From Micromonospora sp. WMMD1102 (GTDB taxonomy: Bacteria > Actinomycetota > Actinomycetes > Mycobacteriales > Micromonosporaceae), in assembly GCF_029626265.1 (NCBI RefSeq), contig NZ_JARUBN010000001.1:1488001-1552000 (forward strand): a stretch of 64,000 bases of DNA, written 5' to 3'. How positions within the stretch are numbered: the stretch's first letter is position 1; every line of letters starts with the position of its first letter. The translations under genes and the position numbers were made by a program. Of this stretch, positions 11,513 through 20,159 are shown piece by piece. The notes under the pieces are model-generated. The model did not search any database and had not been told where the DNA came from. It saw only the letters and a list, made by a program, of their open reading frames with translations.

Positions 11513-12189
11513 GCCGACCGCTCGGCCGACCGGCCGTGGTCGTCGCTCTGCAGGGCGAGCAGGTCCAGCTCGGGAATGGGCAGCTCGTCGGTGCGCGGCT
11601 GCGGCACGGCGCCGTCGACGATCGGCAGCGGCGTGGCGGCGGTGGCCGGCTCGCCGAACCAGAGGCGTACCTCGAACCAGGGCGAGCCGCCGTCCCGGTT
11701 GTCCCGGGGCAGCCCGATGTACGCCACCGGCTCGCCGGTGACGATGTCGCCGGTGTGCGCGATCCGGACGTGCCGCTTCGGCGGTGCCACCCGGGCGAAG
11801 AGTTCGGCGAACTGTTCGGTGTCGTCGAAGGCGAGCTGCCCGTGCCGGCTGTTCTCCACGGCACCGCCGAGCCGGGCCTCGCTGCCCTCCCAGCGGATCG
11901 ACTCGATCCCGCCCTGCAACGAGTAGAGCCGGACGACGTAGCCGGCGCAGAGGACCTCCAGCGAGTTGTCCTCCAGCCGGACCCCGATCCCGTCCAGAGT
12001 GTCGAACTCGGCCTTGCCCAGGTTGGTCAGGTTGCGCCACACCGTGGTGCCGAAGCTCATCGCGTCGTCGCCGAGTTCCGGCTCGTGCCGGTCGGCCGCC
12101 CGCCGGTAGACCTGCTGGATCAACCGGCCCAGCCGGTCGAGTACGCCCCGCTCGTCGAGTACCGCCACCGCGTCGTCCAGCAAGCCCAT
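11509..12189 (-). CDS. Unknown protein paired with the ImmA/IrrE peptidase
   Basis: A 226-residue soluble protein that I do not recognise. It starts MGLLDDAVAVLDERGVLDRL (ATG 12189), is mixed alpha/beta and acidic, and has no signal peptide or helix-turn-helix. A central stretch (ARLGGAVENSRHGQLAFDDTEQ) and aromatic-rich strands (WFEVRLWFGE) suggest a beta-rich C-terminal half. It is first in a two-gene operon and its TGA overlaps the GTG of the XRE-ImmA gene. This tight coupling suggests a regulated partner or substrate of the peptidase. The ribosome-binding site is weak. Confidence 0.7.
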   Translation of the reverse strand: MGLLDDAVAVLDERGVLDRLGRLIQQVYRRAADRHEPELGDDAMSFGTTVWRNLTNLGKAEFDTLDGIGVRLEDNSLEVLCAGYVVRLYSLQGGIESIRWEGSEARLGGAVENSRHGQLAFDDTEQFAELFARVAPPKRHVRIAHTGDIVTGEPVAYIGLPRDNRDGGSPWFEVRLWFGEPATAATPLPIVDGAVPQPRTDELPIPELDLLALQSDDHGRSAERSA

Positions 12190-12297
12190 GCGGGAAAACC
12201 TAGCCGATGCGCCGGATGATGTTGCCGAAATCAAGTGCCGACACGCCATGGCCCGCCCCGCACCGCGCCCGCTCGGCGCGGCGTCGCCGGTGATCGG

Positions 12298-12326
12298 TTG
12301 ACGTGGATCCCGGCGGGGCGGACGAT
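12298..12326 (+). promoter_or_regulatory. Candidate promoter of the amine-catabolism operon
   Basis: TTGACG (12298-12303) and GACGAT (12321-12326) are separated by 17 bases, a close fit to a housekeeping actinobacterial promoter. The expected transcription start lies about 50 bases before the permease ATG at 12386, which has GGAGA 7-8 bases upstream. Confidence 0.5.
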
Positions 12327-12385
12327 CTCGACAGAGGCGTGACGACGGTCACAGTCTCCATCCCCCCGGATGGCAGGAGACACCG

Positions 12386-14143
12386 ATGAGCGCATCCACC
12401 CGGTCGACCGGTACCCCGGTGGTGGCCGAGGCCGACCTGGACGAGCAGCGCCTGGCCGAACTCGGCTACCAGCAGGAACTGCGCCGGAAGCTCTCCGGCT
12501 TCTCCAACTTCGCGGTCTCGTTCTCGATCATCTCGATCCTGGCCGGCGCGATCACCTCGTACGGCATCGCGATGACCGCCGGTGGCCCGCTGGCGATCAC
12601 CCTCGGCTGGCTCGTCGTCGGCGGCATGGTGACCCTGGTCGCCCTCGCCATGGCCGAGATCTGTTCGGTCTACCCGACCGCCGGCGCGCTCTACTGGTGG
12701 GCGGCGGCCCTGGCGAAACGGAACAAGGCGGCCTGGGCCTGGTTCGTCGGCTGGTTCAACTTCCTCGGCGAGGTGGCGGTCACCGCCGCGATCGACTTCG
12801 GGGCCGCGATCACCACCTCGGCGTTCCTCAGCCTCACCTTCGACCTGGCGGTCACCCCGGAACGCACCTTCGTGGTCTTCCTGGTGATCATCGTCGCGCA
12901 CGGCCTGCTGAACACCTTCGGGGTCAACCTGGTCCGGGTGCTCTCCGACGTCAGCGCCTGGTGGCACCTGGTCGGGGTGGCGGTCATCGTCGGGGTGCTG
13001 GCGGTGGTGCCCGACCAGCACAAGCCGATCTCCGAGGTCTTCTTCGAGGTACGCAACGCCACCGGCTTCGACTTCTCCGGCGCGGCGGTCTACGCCGTAC
13101 TGATCGGCCTGCTGATGGCGCAGTACACGTACACCGGCTACGACGCCAGCGCGCACGTCGCCGAGGAGACCCACGACGCGGCCCGGGCCGCACCCCGGGG
13201 CATCGTGCTGTCGGTGGTCGTCTCGGTGGTCGCCGGCTTCGTCCTGCTCTTCGCGATCACCTGGGCGATCCAGGACTACGACGCCCAGCGGCAGACCGAG
13301 TTGGGGCTGCCGCCGGCACAGATCTTCATCGACGCCACCGGCCAGACGACGGGCACCTTCCTGCTCTTCATCTGCGTGGTGGCGCAGTTCTTCTGCGGGA
13401 TGGCCTCGGTCACCGCCAACTCCCGGATGGCGTACGCGTTCAGCCGGGACGGCGCGCTGCCCGGCTCGGCGATCTGGCGCCGGGTCAACCCCCGCACAGG
13501 TACGCCGACCAACTCCATCTGGCTCTGCGTGGCCTGCTCCACCCTGCTGGTGCTGCCGTCGCTGTGGAACACCACCGCCTACCTGGCGGCCACCTCGATC
13601 GCGGTGATCGGCCTCTACATCGCGTACGTCGGGCCGGTCTTCCTGCGCCGACGCAGCCCGGACTTCCGGCCCGGCCCGTGGCACCTGGGCCGGTGGAGCC
13701 CGCTGGTCGGCTGGCTGGCGATCGGCTGGGTGGGGGTGATCTGCGTACTCTTCGTGCTGCCGACGACCTCGCCGGTCACCCCGGCCACCTTCAACTACAC
13801 GATCGTGGCGGTCGCGGTGGTGCTCGGCGCGGCCTGGCTCTGGTGGCTGCTCGGCGCCCGGCACTGGTTCACCGGTCCCCGGCAGAACCTCGTGCCGACC
13901 GTCGCACAGCCCGACCCGGAGGTTCCGGACCCCGCCCCCGAACTCGGGACACCGGGCCCGACCCCCGACCCCGCCACACCGGACCCGGACCCCGGGACCC
14001 CGGAGGCGGTCGCCGATCCGGCCGTACCGGAGGCGGTTGCCGACCCGGCGGTGCAAGACGCCGCCGCCGACCCGGTGGAACCCGGAGCGGGTCGGGCCGG
14101 CGCGGTGGACGGTGCGGACGCGGCCGGCGGGGAGCGCGGATGA
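12386..14143 (+). CDS. APC-family amine/amino acid permease
   Basis: A 585-residue permease with about 12 membrane helices between residues 45 and 490 (LSGFSNFAVSFSIISILAGA; AMAEICSVYPTAGALYWWAA; SRMAYAFSRDGALPGS). Its type is GABA/polyamine/ethanolamine permeases (BAT1/GabP-like). The last 85 residues are a disordered Pro/Asp/Ala repeat tail (PDPATPDPDPGTPEAVADPA), unusual for the family. It is the first gene of a tightly coupled operon with a GlnA-like ligase, aldehyde dehydrogenase and SDR, which points to uptake of an amine. The substrate is likely a polyamine or ethanolamine; sequence alone does not decide. The stop overlaps the next ATG (ATGA). Confidence 0.88.
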   Translation: MSASTRSTGTPVVAEADLDEQRLAELGYQQELRRKLSGFSNFAVSFSIISILAGAITSYGIAMTAGGPLAITLGWLVVGGMVTLVALAMAEICSVYPTAGALYWWAAALAKRNKAAWAWFVGWFNFLGEVAVTAAIDFGAAITTSAFLSLTFDLAVTPERTFVVFLVIIVAHGLLNTFGVNLVRVLSDVSAWWHLVGVAVIVGVLAVVPDQHKPISEVFFEVRNATGFDFSGAAVYAVLIGLLMAQYTYTGYDASAHVAEETHDAARAAPRGIVLSVVVSVVAGFVLLFAITWAIQDYDAQRQTELGLPPAQIFIDATGQTTGTFLLFICVVAQFFCGMASVTANSRMAYAFSRDGALPGSAIWRRVNPRTGTPTNSIWLCVACSTLLVLPSLWNTTAYLAATSIAVIGLYIAYVGPVFLRRRSPDFRPGPWHLGRWSPLVGWLAIGWVGVICVLFVLPTTSPVTPATFNYTIVAVAVVLGAAWLWWLLGARHWFTGPRQNLVPTVAQPDPEVPDPAPELGTPGPTPDPATPDPDPGTPEAVADPAVPEAVADPAVQDAAADPVEPGAGRAGAVDGADAAGGERG

Positions 14144-15510
14144 CGGCCCGGGTGCCGGCGCTGAGCCTGGAGGCGCTCCGGGTGGCGGTCGACGGCGGCG
14201 AGATCGACACGGTGGTGCTGGCCCTCACCGACATGCAGGGCCGGTTGCAGGGCAAGCGGTTCCACGCACCGTACTTCCTCGCCGAGGTGCTCGCGCACGG
14301 CAGCGAGGGCTGCAACTACCTGCTCGCCGTCGACGTCGAGATGAACACCGTGGACGGGTACGCGATGTCGAGCTGGGAACGCGGCTACGGCGACTTCGCG
14401 ATGGTCCCCGACCTGAGCACCCTGCGCCGGGTCCCCTGGCAGCCCGGCACCGCGATGCTGCTGGCCGACCTGCGCTGGCTCGACGGCACCGGCGAGGTAC
14501 TCGCCTCGCCCCGGCAGATCCTGCGCCGCCAGCTCGACCGGCTGGCGGCGCACGGGCTGACCGCGTACGCCGGGACCGAGCTGGAGTTCGTGCTCTACCG
14601 CGACTCGTACGAGGACGCCTGGCGCCGGGGCTACCGCGAGCTGACCCCGGCGAACCTCTACAACGTGGACTACTCGCTGCTCGGCACCGCCCGGGTCGAG
14701 CCGCTGCTGCGGCGGATCCGCACCGAGATGGCCGGCGCCGGGCTGACCCCGGAGAGCGCCAAGGGGGAGTGCAACCTCGGCCAGCACGAGATCGCCTTCC
14801 GGTATGCCGACGCGCTCACCTGTGCCGACCACCACGTCGTCTACAAGAACGGGGCGAAGGAGATCGCCGCCCAGGAGGGCATGTCGATCACCTTCATGGC
14901 CAAGCCGAACGAGCGGGAGGGCAACTCCTGCCACATCCACTTCTCGCTGCGTGGCCGGGACGGCCGCTCGGCGATGCTCGGCGACGGGCCGGCCGGGCTG
15001 TCGGACACCGGGCAGCGGGTACTGGCCGGGCTGCTGGCCACGATCCCCGAGTACGCGCTGCTGATGGCGCCGAACGTCAACTCGTACAAGCGTTACCAGC
15101 CGGGCTCGTTCGCGCCGACCGCGCTGCGCTGGGGCACCGACAACCGCACCTGCGCGCTGCGGCTGGTCGGGCACGGCCAGGGGATGCGGGTGGAGAACCG
15201 GCTGCCGGGCGCGGACGTCAACCCGTACCTGGCGATCGCCGCGCTGGTGGCCGGGGCGGTCCACGGGATCGAGGCGGAACTGGAGCTGGAGCCGGAGTTC
15301 ACCGGCAACGCTTACGCCGACGAGTCCGCGCCCCGGGTGCCGGCCAGCCTGCGGACCGCCGTCGACCGCTGGACGGCCTCGCCGCTGGCCGCCGAGGCGT
15401 TCGGGGCCGAGGTGGTGGCACACTACGCCAACCAGGCGCGGGTGGAGTTGGCCGCCTTCGACGCGGCGGTGACGGACTGGGAGTTGCGACGTGGGTTCGA
15501 ACGACTCTGA
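14140..15510 (+). CDS. Glutamine synthetase-like gamma-glutamylamine ligase (GlnA3/GlnA4 type)
   Basis: A 456-residue class I-like GS paralogue. It has the beta-grasp N-terminus (LALTDMQGRLQGKRF), TELEFVLY (metal-binding Glu), QHEIAFRYADAL, NSCHIHFSL (the nucleotide/metal region of KxNGSGMH in true GS, here changed), NSYKRYQPGSFAP and the ENRLPGADVNPYLAIAA metal site. The altered ammonium-site region and the operon suggest ATP-dependent gamma-glutamylation of an amine (polyamine or ethanolamine) rather than ammonia assimilation. Start ATG 14140 overlaps the permease stop. The 3' end overlaps the dehydrogenase start by 20 bases. In mycobacteria glnA4 (Rv2860c) sits next to a similar ALDH and SDR. 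Confidence 0.9.
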   Translation: MTARVPALSLEALRVAVDGGEIDTVVLALTDMQGRLQGKRFHAPYFLAEVLAHGSEGCNYLLAVDVEMNTVDGYAMSSWERGYGDFAMVPDLSTLRRVPWQPGTAMLLADLRWLDGTGEVLASPRQILRRQLDRLAAHGLTAYAGTELEFVLYRDSYEDAWRRGYRELTPANLYNVDYSLLGTARVEPLLRRIRTEMAGAGLTPESAKGECNLGQHEIAFRYADALTCADHHVVYKNGAKEIAAQEGMSITFMAKPNEREGNSCHIHFSLRGRDGRSAMLGDGPAGLSDTGQRVLAGLLATIPEYALLMAPNVNSYKRYQPGSFAPTALRWGTDNRTCALRLVGHGQGMRVENRLPGADVNPYLAIAALVAGAVHGIEAELELEPEFTGNAYADESAPRVPASLRTAVDRWTASPLAAEAFGAEVVAHYANQARVELAAFDAAVTDWELRRGFERL

Positions 15511-16906
15511 CGCCACAGATGCCGGCACCGAGGTGCGCAACCCGGCCACCGGGGTGGTGGTGGCGACGGTGCCACGGACCACCGCCGCCGAGGCGGACGC
15601 GGCGATCGACCGGGCCGCCCGGGCGTACGGGCCGTGGCGGCGGGTGGCGCCGGCGGACCGGGCCCGGCTGCTGCGCCGGTTCGCCGCCGTGGTCGACGCG
15701 CACGTCGAGGAACTGGCCGAACTGGAGGTGCGCAACGCCGGGCACACCATCGGCAACGCCCGCTGGGAGGCCGGCAACGTCCGGGACGTCCTCGACTACT
15801 ACGCCGGGGCGCCGGAGCGGCTGACCGGGGCGCAGATCCCGGTCCCGGGCGGGCTGGACGTCACCTTCCACGAACCGCTCGGCGTGGTCGGGGTGATCGT
15901 GCCGTGGAACTTCCCGATGCCGATCGCCGCCTGGGGCTTCGCCCCGGCACTCGCCGCCGGCAACACGGTGCTGCTCAAGCCGGCCGAGCTGACCCCGCTG
16001 ACCGCGATCCGCCTCGGCGAGCTGGCCCGGGAGGGAGGGCTGCCGCCGGACGTCCTCACCGTGCTGCCCGGCCGGGGCAGCGTGGTGGGCGAGGCGTTCG
16101 TCGCGCATCCGGCGGTCCGGAAGGTCTGCTTCACCGGCTCGACCGAGGTGGGTACCCGGATCATGGCCGGCTGCGCGGCCCAGGTGAAGCGGCTCACCCT
16201 GGAACTCGGCGGCAAGAGCGCCAACCTGGTCTTCGCGGACGCGGACCTGGAGCGGGCGGCGGCGACCGCACCCTACGCGGTCTTCGACAACGCCGGGCAG
16301 GACTGCTGCGCGCGGTCGCGGATCCTGGTGCAACGCCAGGTGTACGACCGCTTCCTCGAACTGCTGGAGCCGGCGGTCAAGGCGTTCCGGGTGGAGGATC
16401 CGGCGCTGGAGACGGCCGAGATGGGCCCGCTGATCTCGGCGGGCCAGCGGGAGTCGGTCTCGTCCGCCGTCGACGGTGCCGAGGTCGCCTTCACCGGCGG
16501 CTGCCCCGAGGGCCCCGGTTTCTGGTACGCCCCGACGGTGCTGCTGGCCCGCTCGCCGACCGAACGGCACTGGCGGGAGGAGATCTTCGGTCCGGTCGTC
16601 TCGGTGCTCCCGTTCGACGACGAGGCCGAGGCGGTGGCCCTGGCCAACGACACCGAGTACGGCCTCTCCGGCTCGATCTGGACCCGGGACGTGGGTCGGG
16701 CGATCCGGGTGGCCCGGGGCGTCGAGGCGGGCAACCTCAGCGTCAACTCGCACTCCTCGGTGCGGTACTGGACGCCGTTCGGCGGGATGAAGCGCTCCGG
16801 CCTGGGCCGCGAACTCGGACCGGACGCCCTGCACGCCTTCACGGACGTCAAGAACGTCTTCCTGGCCACCGAACCCGCTCGGGAGGAGTACGGCGATGAC
16901 GAGTGA
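15491..16906 (+). CDS. NAD(P)+-dependent aldehyde dehydrogenase
   Basis: A 471-residue ALDH with all signature residues. They are VVPWNFPM (cofactor), FTGSTEVGTRIM (glycine loop), LELGGKSANLVFADADLE (general-base Glu), NAGQDCCARSRI (nucleophile Cys, here one of two adjacent Cys), EEIFGPVVSV and GGMKRSGLGREL. It would oxidise the aldehyde produced from the gamma-glutamylated amine to a carboxylate, as PuuC does. The GTG at 15491 lies inside the ligase gene (20-base overlap) and the stop overlaps the SDR start by 11 bases. The related mycobacterial gene is aldC (Rv2858c). Exact aldehyde not determinable. Confidence 0.93.
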   Translation: MGSNDSDATDAGTEVRNPATGVVVATVPRTTAAEADAAIDRAARAYGPWRRVAPADRARLLRRFAAVVDAHVEELAELEVRNAGHTIGNARWEAGNVRDVLDYYAGAPERLTGAQIPVPGGLDVTFHEPLGVVGVIVPWNFPMPIAAWGFAPALAAGNTVLLKPAELTPLTAIRLGELAREGGLPPDVLTVLPGRGSVVGEAFVAHPAVRKVCFTGSTEVGTRIMAGCAAQVKRLTLELGGKSANLVFADADLERAAATAPYAVFDNAGQDCCARSRILVQRQVYDRFLELLEPAVKAFRVEDPALETAEMGPLISAGQRESVSSAVDGAEVAFTGGCPEGPGFWYAPTVLLARSPTERHWREEIFGPVVSVLPFDDEAEAVALANDTEYGLSGSIWTRDVGRAIRVARGVEAGNLSVNSHSSVRYWTPFGGMKRSGLGRELGPDALHAFTDVKNVFLATEPAREEYGDDE

Positions 16907-17666
16907 CCGACTGGCCGGACGGGTGGCGGTGGTGACCGGAGCGGGCAGCGGGATCGGGCTGGCCACCGCACACCGGCTCGCCGCCGAGGGCGCGTACGTG
17001 GTCTGCGTCGACGTCGCGGCCGAGGCCGGGCAGGCCGCCGCCGACGAGGTGCACGGCGAGTTCGTGGCCTGCGACGTGGCGGACGAGGCACAGGTACGCG
17101 AGCTCTTCGACGGGGTCGCGGCCCGGCGCGGCCGGATCGACGTCGCGTTCAACAACGCCGGCATCTCCCCGCCGGACGACGACTCGATCCTGACCACCGG
17201 CCTGGACGCCTGGGAGCGGGTGCTCCGGGTCAACGCCACGAGCGTCTTCCTCTGCTGCAAGTACGTGATCCCGCACATGCTCCGGCAGGGCAAGGGCTCG
17301 ATCGTCAACACCGCCTCCTTCGTCGCGCTGATGGGGGCGGCCACCTCGCAGATCGCCTACACGGCGAGCAAGGGCGGCGTGCTGGCGCTGACCCGGGAAC
17401 TCGGCGTGCAGTTCGCCCGGCAGGGGATCCGGGTCAACGCACTCTGCCCGGGGCCGATCGGCACCCCGCTGCTGCGGGAACTCTTCGCCAAGGACCCGGA
17501 GCGGGCGGCCCGGCGGCTGGTGCACGTACCGATGGGCCGGTTCGGCGAGCCCGCGGAGATCGCCGCCGCCGTCGCGTTCCTGGCCAGCGACGACGCCTCC
17601 TTCATGACCGCCGCGCAGTTCGTGGTCGACGGGGGCATAACGGGCGCGTACGTCACCCCGCTGTGA
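16896..17666 (+). CDS. Short-chain dehydrogenase/reductase (SDR)
   Basis: A 256-residue classical SDR: TGAGSGIGLATAHRL (cofactor loop), D38 of VCVDVAAE (favouring NAD(H)), NNAGIS, the catalytic NTASF...YTASKGG (Ser, Tyr, Lys) and the PG motif CPGPIGTP. It is the last gene of the permease-ligase-ALDH-SDR operon and overlaps ALDH by 11 bases. It probably oxidises an alcohol or amino-alcohol intermediate of the same route. The mycobacterial neighbour in the same arrangement is Rv2857c. The gamma-glutamyl hydrolase (Rv2859c-like) of that locus is missing here. Confidence 0.93.
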   Translation: MTSDRLAGRVAVVTGAGSGIGLATAHRLAAEGAYVVCVDVAAEAGQAAADEVHGEFVACDVADEAQVRELFDGVAARRGRIDVAFNNAGISPPDDDSILTTGLDAWERVLRVNATSVFLCCKYVIPHMLRQGKGSIVNTASFVALMGAATSQIAYTASKGGVLALTRELGVQFARQGIRVNALCPGPIGTPLLRELFAKDPERAARRLVHVPMGRFGEPAEIAAAVAFLASDDASFMTAAQFVVDGGITGAYVTPL

Positions 17667-17743
17667 ACTCGTCCGGTTGCCGCGCTGTCGTACGGGTCAC
17701 CGACGCGTGAGCGCTCCGAGGCGCCGACGTTAGGCTGGAGGCC

Positions 17744-18601
17744 ATGACCGTCCGTGCGCCGTTGACCCCCGGCACGCTCTCCCCGTGGCGCCAGGTGCCG
17801 TCCCACATCGTCCGCCCCGAGTACGTGGGCAAGAAGCGGCCGAAGGAGTGGCGCGGCTCGCACGTGCAGTCCGCCGAGACGATCGAGAAGATGCGGGTCG
17901 CCGGCCGGATCGCGGCCCAGGCCACCCAGCTCGCGGGTGAGCACTGCAAGCCCGGCGTCACCACCGACGAGATCGACCGGGTGGTGCACGAGTTCCTGGT
18001 CGACCACGACGCCTACCCCTCCACCCTCGGCTACAAGGGCTTCCCGAAGTCGTGCTGCACCAGCATCAACGAGGTGATCTGCCACGGCATCCCGGACTCG
18101 ACGGTGCTGATGGACGGCGACATCGTCAACGTCGACGTGACCGCGTACAAGGACGGGGTGCACGGGGACACCGACGCCACCTTCTGCGTCGGCGAGGTGG
18201 CCGAGCCGGCCCGGCTGCTGGTCGAGCGGACCCACGAGGCGATGATGCGGGGCATCCGGGCGGTCGCCCCGGGCCGCCAGATCAACGTGATCGGCCGGGT
18301 GATCGAGTCGTACGCCAAGCGCTTCGGCTACGGCGTCGTGCGGGACTTCACCGGGCACGGCATCGGCGAGGCGTTCCACAGCGGGCTCTACGTGCCGCAC
18401 TACGACAGCCCCCGGCCGACCGACGTGATGGAGCCGGGGATGACCTTCACGATCGAGCCGATGATCACCCTCGGCACCCACGAGTACGACATGTGGGACG
18501 ACGGCTGGACCGTGGTGACCAAGGACCGGCGCTGGACCGCGCAGTTCGAGCACACCATCGTGGTCACCGAGGACGGCCACGAGATCCTCACCCTGCCGTG
18601 A
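17744..18601 (+). CDS. map: Type I methionine aminopeptidase
   Basis: A 285-residue MetAP with the five metal ligands in place ([20 protein letters not shown], the two Asp; GHGIGEAFH, His; FTIEPM, Glu; [11 protein letters not shown], Glu). It removes the initiator Met from nascent proteins in the cytoplasm. The N-terminal extension of about 40 residues with [14 protein letters not shown] is typical of actinobacterial MetAP1c (mycobacterial MapB, Rv2861c). GGAGG lies directly upstream of ATG 17744. A second map copy usually lies in the ribosomal-protein cluster, outside this window. It follows the SDR gene by 77 bases and is probably transcribed on its own. Confidence 0.96.
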   Translation: MTVRAPLTPGTLSPWRQVPSHIVRPEYVGKKRPKEWRGSHVQSAETIEKMRVAGRIAAQATQLAGEHCKPGVTTDEIDRVVHEFLVDHDAYPSTLGYKGFPKSCCTSINEVICHGIPDSTVLMDGDIVNVDVTAYKDGVHGDTDATFCVGEVAEPARLLVERTHEAMMRGIRAVAPGRQINVIGRVIESYAKRFGYGVVRDFTGHGIGEAFHSGLYVPHYDSPRPTDVMEPGMTFTIEPMITLGTHEYDMWDDGWTVVTKDRRWTAQFEHTIVVTEDGHEILTLP

Positions 18602-18647
18602 CGGGCGCTCCACGAGCTCCTCAGCCGGTCGCCACGGGCGTTTTCCG

Positions 18648-19358
18648 GTGACGGACGCGTCCACCCCGGTCGGCGAGCACCACCACGCCGACGTCTCCGG
18701 CGGCTGGCTGCGCCCCGCCGTCTTCGGCGCGATGGACGGCCTGGTCACCAACATCGCGTTGATCGCGGGCGTCGGTGGCGGTGGCGTCGCGCCGCGCACC
18801 ATCGTGCTCACCGGTTTCGCCGGGCTGGTCGCCGGGGCGATCTCGATGGGGCTCGGCGAGTACACGAGCGTGCAGTCGCAGAACGAGCAGGTGGCCGCCG
18901 AGGTCGCCAAGGAGCGCCGCGAGCTGGCGCGGAACCCGGCCGGCGAGGCCCGGGAACTCGCCGACGCGTGGGTGCGGCGGGGACTGCCCCGGGACCTGGC
19001 CGAGCAGGTCGCCGACGTACTCCGGCACAACCCGGAGGAGGCACTCCGGGTGCACGTCCAGGAGGAGTTGGGCGTCGACGCCGACGAGCGGCCGAGTCCG
19101 TGGACCGCCGCCTTCTCGTCGTTCCTCTGCTTCTCGGTCGGTTCGGTGATTCCGCTGATCACCTATCTGCTCGGCTTCGCCAGCCTGTGGCTCGCGCTCG
19201 GGGTGGGCGGTCTCGGCCTCTTCGTCGCCGGTGCGGTCGTCGCCCGCTTCACCAGACGGCGGTGGTGGGTCAGCGGCGGCCGGCAACTGCTGCTCGGTGC
19301 GGCAGCCGCCGCCGCGACGTACCTGGTCGGCCGACTGATCGGCGTAGGCGTCACCTGA
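18648..19358 (+). CDS. VIT/CCC1-family metal transporter
   Basis: A 236-residue membrane protein with the VIT1/CCC1 layout. Helix 1 reads AVFGAMDGLVTNIALIAGV, followed by the GLVAGAISMGLGEYTSVQSQNE helix 2. A cytoplasmic helical loop of about 70 residues is rich in Glu (metal-binding candidate: EVAKERRELARNPAGEAREL). Three C-terminal helices follow. Family members export Fe2+ or Mn2+ to protect from metal stress. The GTG at 18648 has no clear ribosome-binding site, so translation may be coupled to map 46 bases upstream. It ends in front of a large two-way hairpin. Confidence 0.88.
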   Translation: MTDASTPVGEHHHADVSGGWLRPAVFGAMDGLVTNIALIAGVGGGGVAPRTIVLTGFAGLVAGAISMGLGEYTSVQSQNEQVAAEVAKERRELARNPAGEARELADAWVRRGLPRDLAEQVADVLRHNPEEALRVHVQEELGVDADERPSPWTAAFSSFLCFSVGSVIPLITYLLGFASLWLALGVGGLGLFVAGAVVARFTRRRWWVSGGRQLLLGAAAAAATYLVGRLIGVGVT

Positions 19359-19395
19359 CCCCCGCCCGCCACCGGGGGCAGCGCCGGCCACGTCT

Positions 19396-19452
19396 TCACC
19401 TGGACACCAGAGGCGTTACGGCGGCCGCGTTACGCCTCTGGCGTCCAGGTGA
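19396..19452. terminator. Two-way terminator between VIT and nitroreductase genes
   Basis: The arms 19396-19416 and 19432-19452 are complementary over 21 bases with a single mismatch (TCACCTGGACaCCAGAGGCGT), with a 15-base loop. They lie between convergent genes; the right arm abuts the nitroreductase stop at 19453. No T-run, as usual at this G+C. Long and nearly perfect, so likely to stop transcription both ways. Confidence 0.75.
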
Positions 19453-19956
19453 CTACCTCCGGTCGGGTGCGGCGGTCGGTTCGAGTCGGAAGACGCGGAT
19501 GTCGCGACCGCCGGCCCGGCGCAGGTACGTCCGGTAAGCCGGCCACTCGGCCACCAGCAGCGCCCAGAGCCGCTCCCGTTCGGCGCCCTCGGCCAGCCGG
19601 GCCCGGACCGGAATCCGGGCGCCGCCGATGCTGACCGTTGCGGACGGGTCGGCCAGCAGGTTGAGCGCCCAGGCGGGCTGTTCCGGCCGACCCCAGTTCG
19701 AGCCGGTCACCACGAAGGCGTCGCCATCCGGCACGTAGAGCAGCGGGTTGCTGCGCGGCTGCCCGGAGCGCCGCCCGGTGGTGGTGATCAGCAGCGACGG
19801 CACCAGGCCGAGCGCCACCACCCGGCCCCGGGTCAGCCGGGCCACCAGCCGGTCGGCCGGAACCAGCAGCGGAGTACACGCGGCGAACCAGCGCGAGTGG
19901 CCGAGCCGGCGTACGGCCCGGCCGACGGCGGAGACCGGCCTTCCCAGAGCGGACAT
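19453..19956 (-). CDS. Deazaflavin (F420)-dependent nitroreductase family protein
   Basis: A 167-residue protein of the Ddn/nitroreductase (PF04075) family: LLITTTGRRSGQPRSNPLLYV (F420-phosphate binding), FVVTGSNWGRPEQPAWALNLLADP and the beta-barrel core. Members use reduced cofactor F420 to reduce quinones or other compounds in actinobacteria. It starts at ATG 19956 (MSALGRPVSAVGRAV) with an amphipathic N-terminus that may sit on the membrane. A six-copy minisatellite lies just upstream, between it and the DUF4439 gene. Natural substrate unknown. Confidence 0.88.
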   Translation of the reverse strand: MSALGRPVSAVGRAVRRLGHSRWFAACTPLLVPADRLVARLTRGRVVALGLVPSLLITTTGRRSGQPRSNPLLYVPDGDAFVVTGSNWGRPEQPAWALNLLADPSATVSIGGARIPVRARLAEGAERERLWALLVAEWPAYRTYLRRAGGRDIRVFRLEPTAAPDRR

Positions 19957-19995
19957 CGCTACAGTGTGCCCGCCGCCTTCCGTGCGGTCCCACGC

Positions 19996-20094
19996 ACACC
20001 ACCGTCTCCGCCACGCCACCGTCTCCGCCACGCCACCGTCCCGCCACACCACTGTCCCGCCACACCACTGTCCCGCCACGCCACCGTCTCCGCG
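19996..20094. repeat. Six-copy 16-17 bp minisatellite
   Basis: Head-to-tail units start at 19996, 20013, 20030, 20046, 20062 and 20078, with consensus ACGCCACCGTCTCCGCC. Units 3-5 lack one T, and units 4 and 5 are identical. It fills about half of the 203-bp gap upstream of the nitroreductase gene. No protein-coding role is seen. Confidence 0.8.
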
Positions 20095-20159
20095 ACGGCC
20101 GGGCGAGGCCACCCAGCCAGCCAGACGGGAACGGTGGCGGCCCGGGAACGGCGCGGCGG

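Noticed and set aside
19996..20094. CRISPR array
   Set aside because: Repeats are 16-17 bp with no spacers between them; it is a simple tandem repeat.
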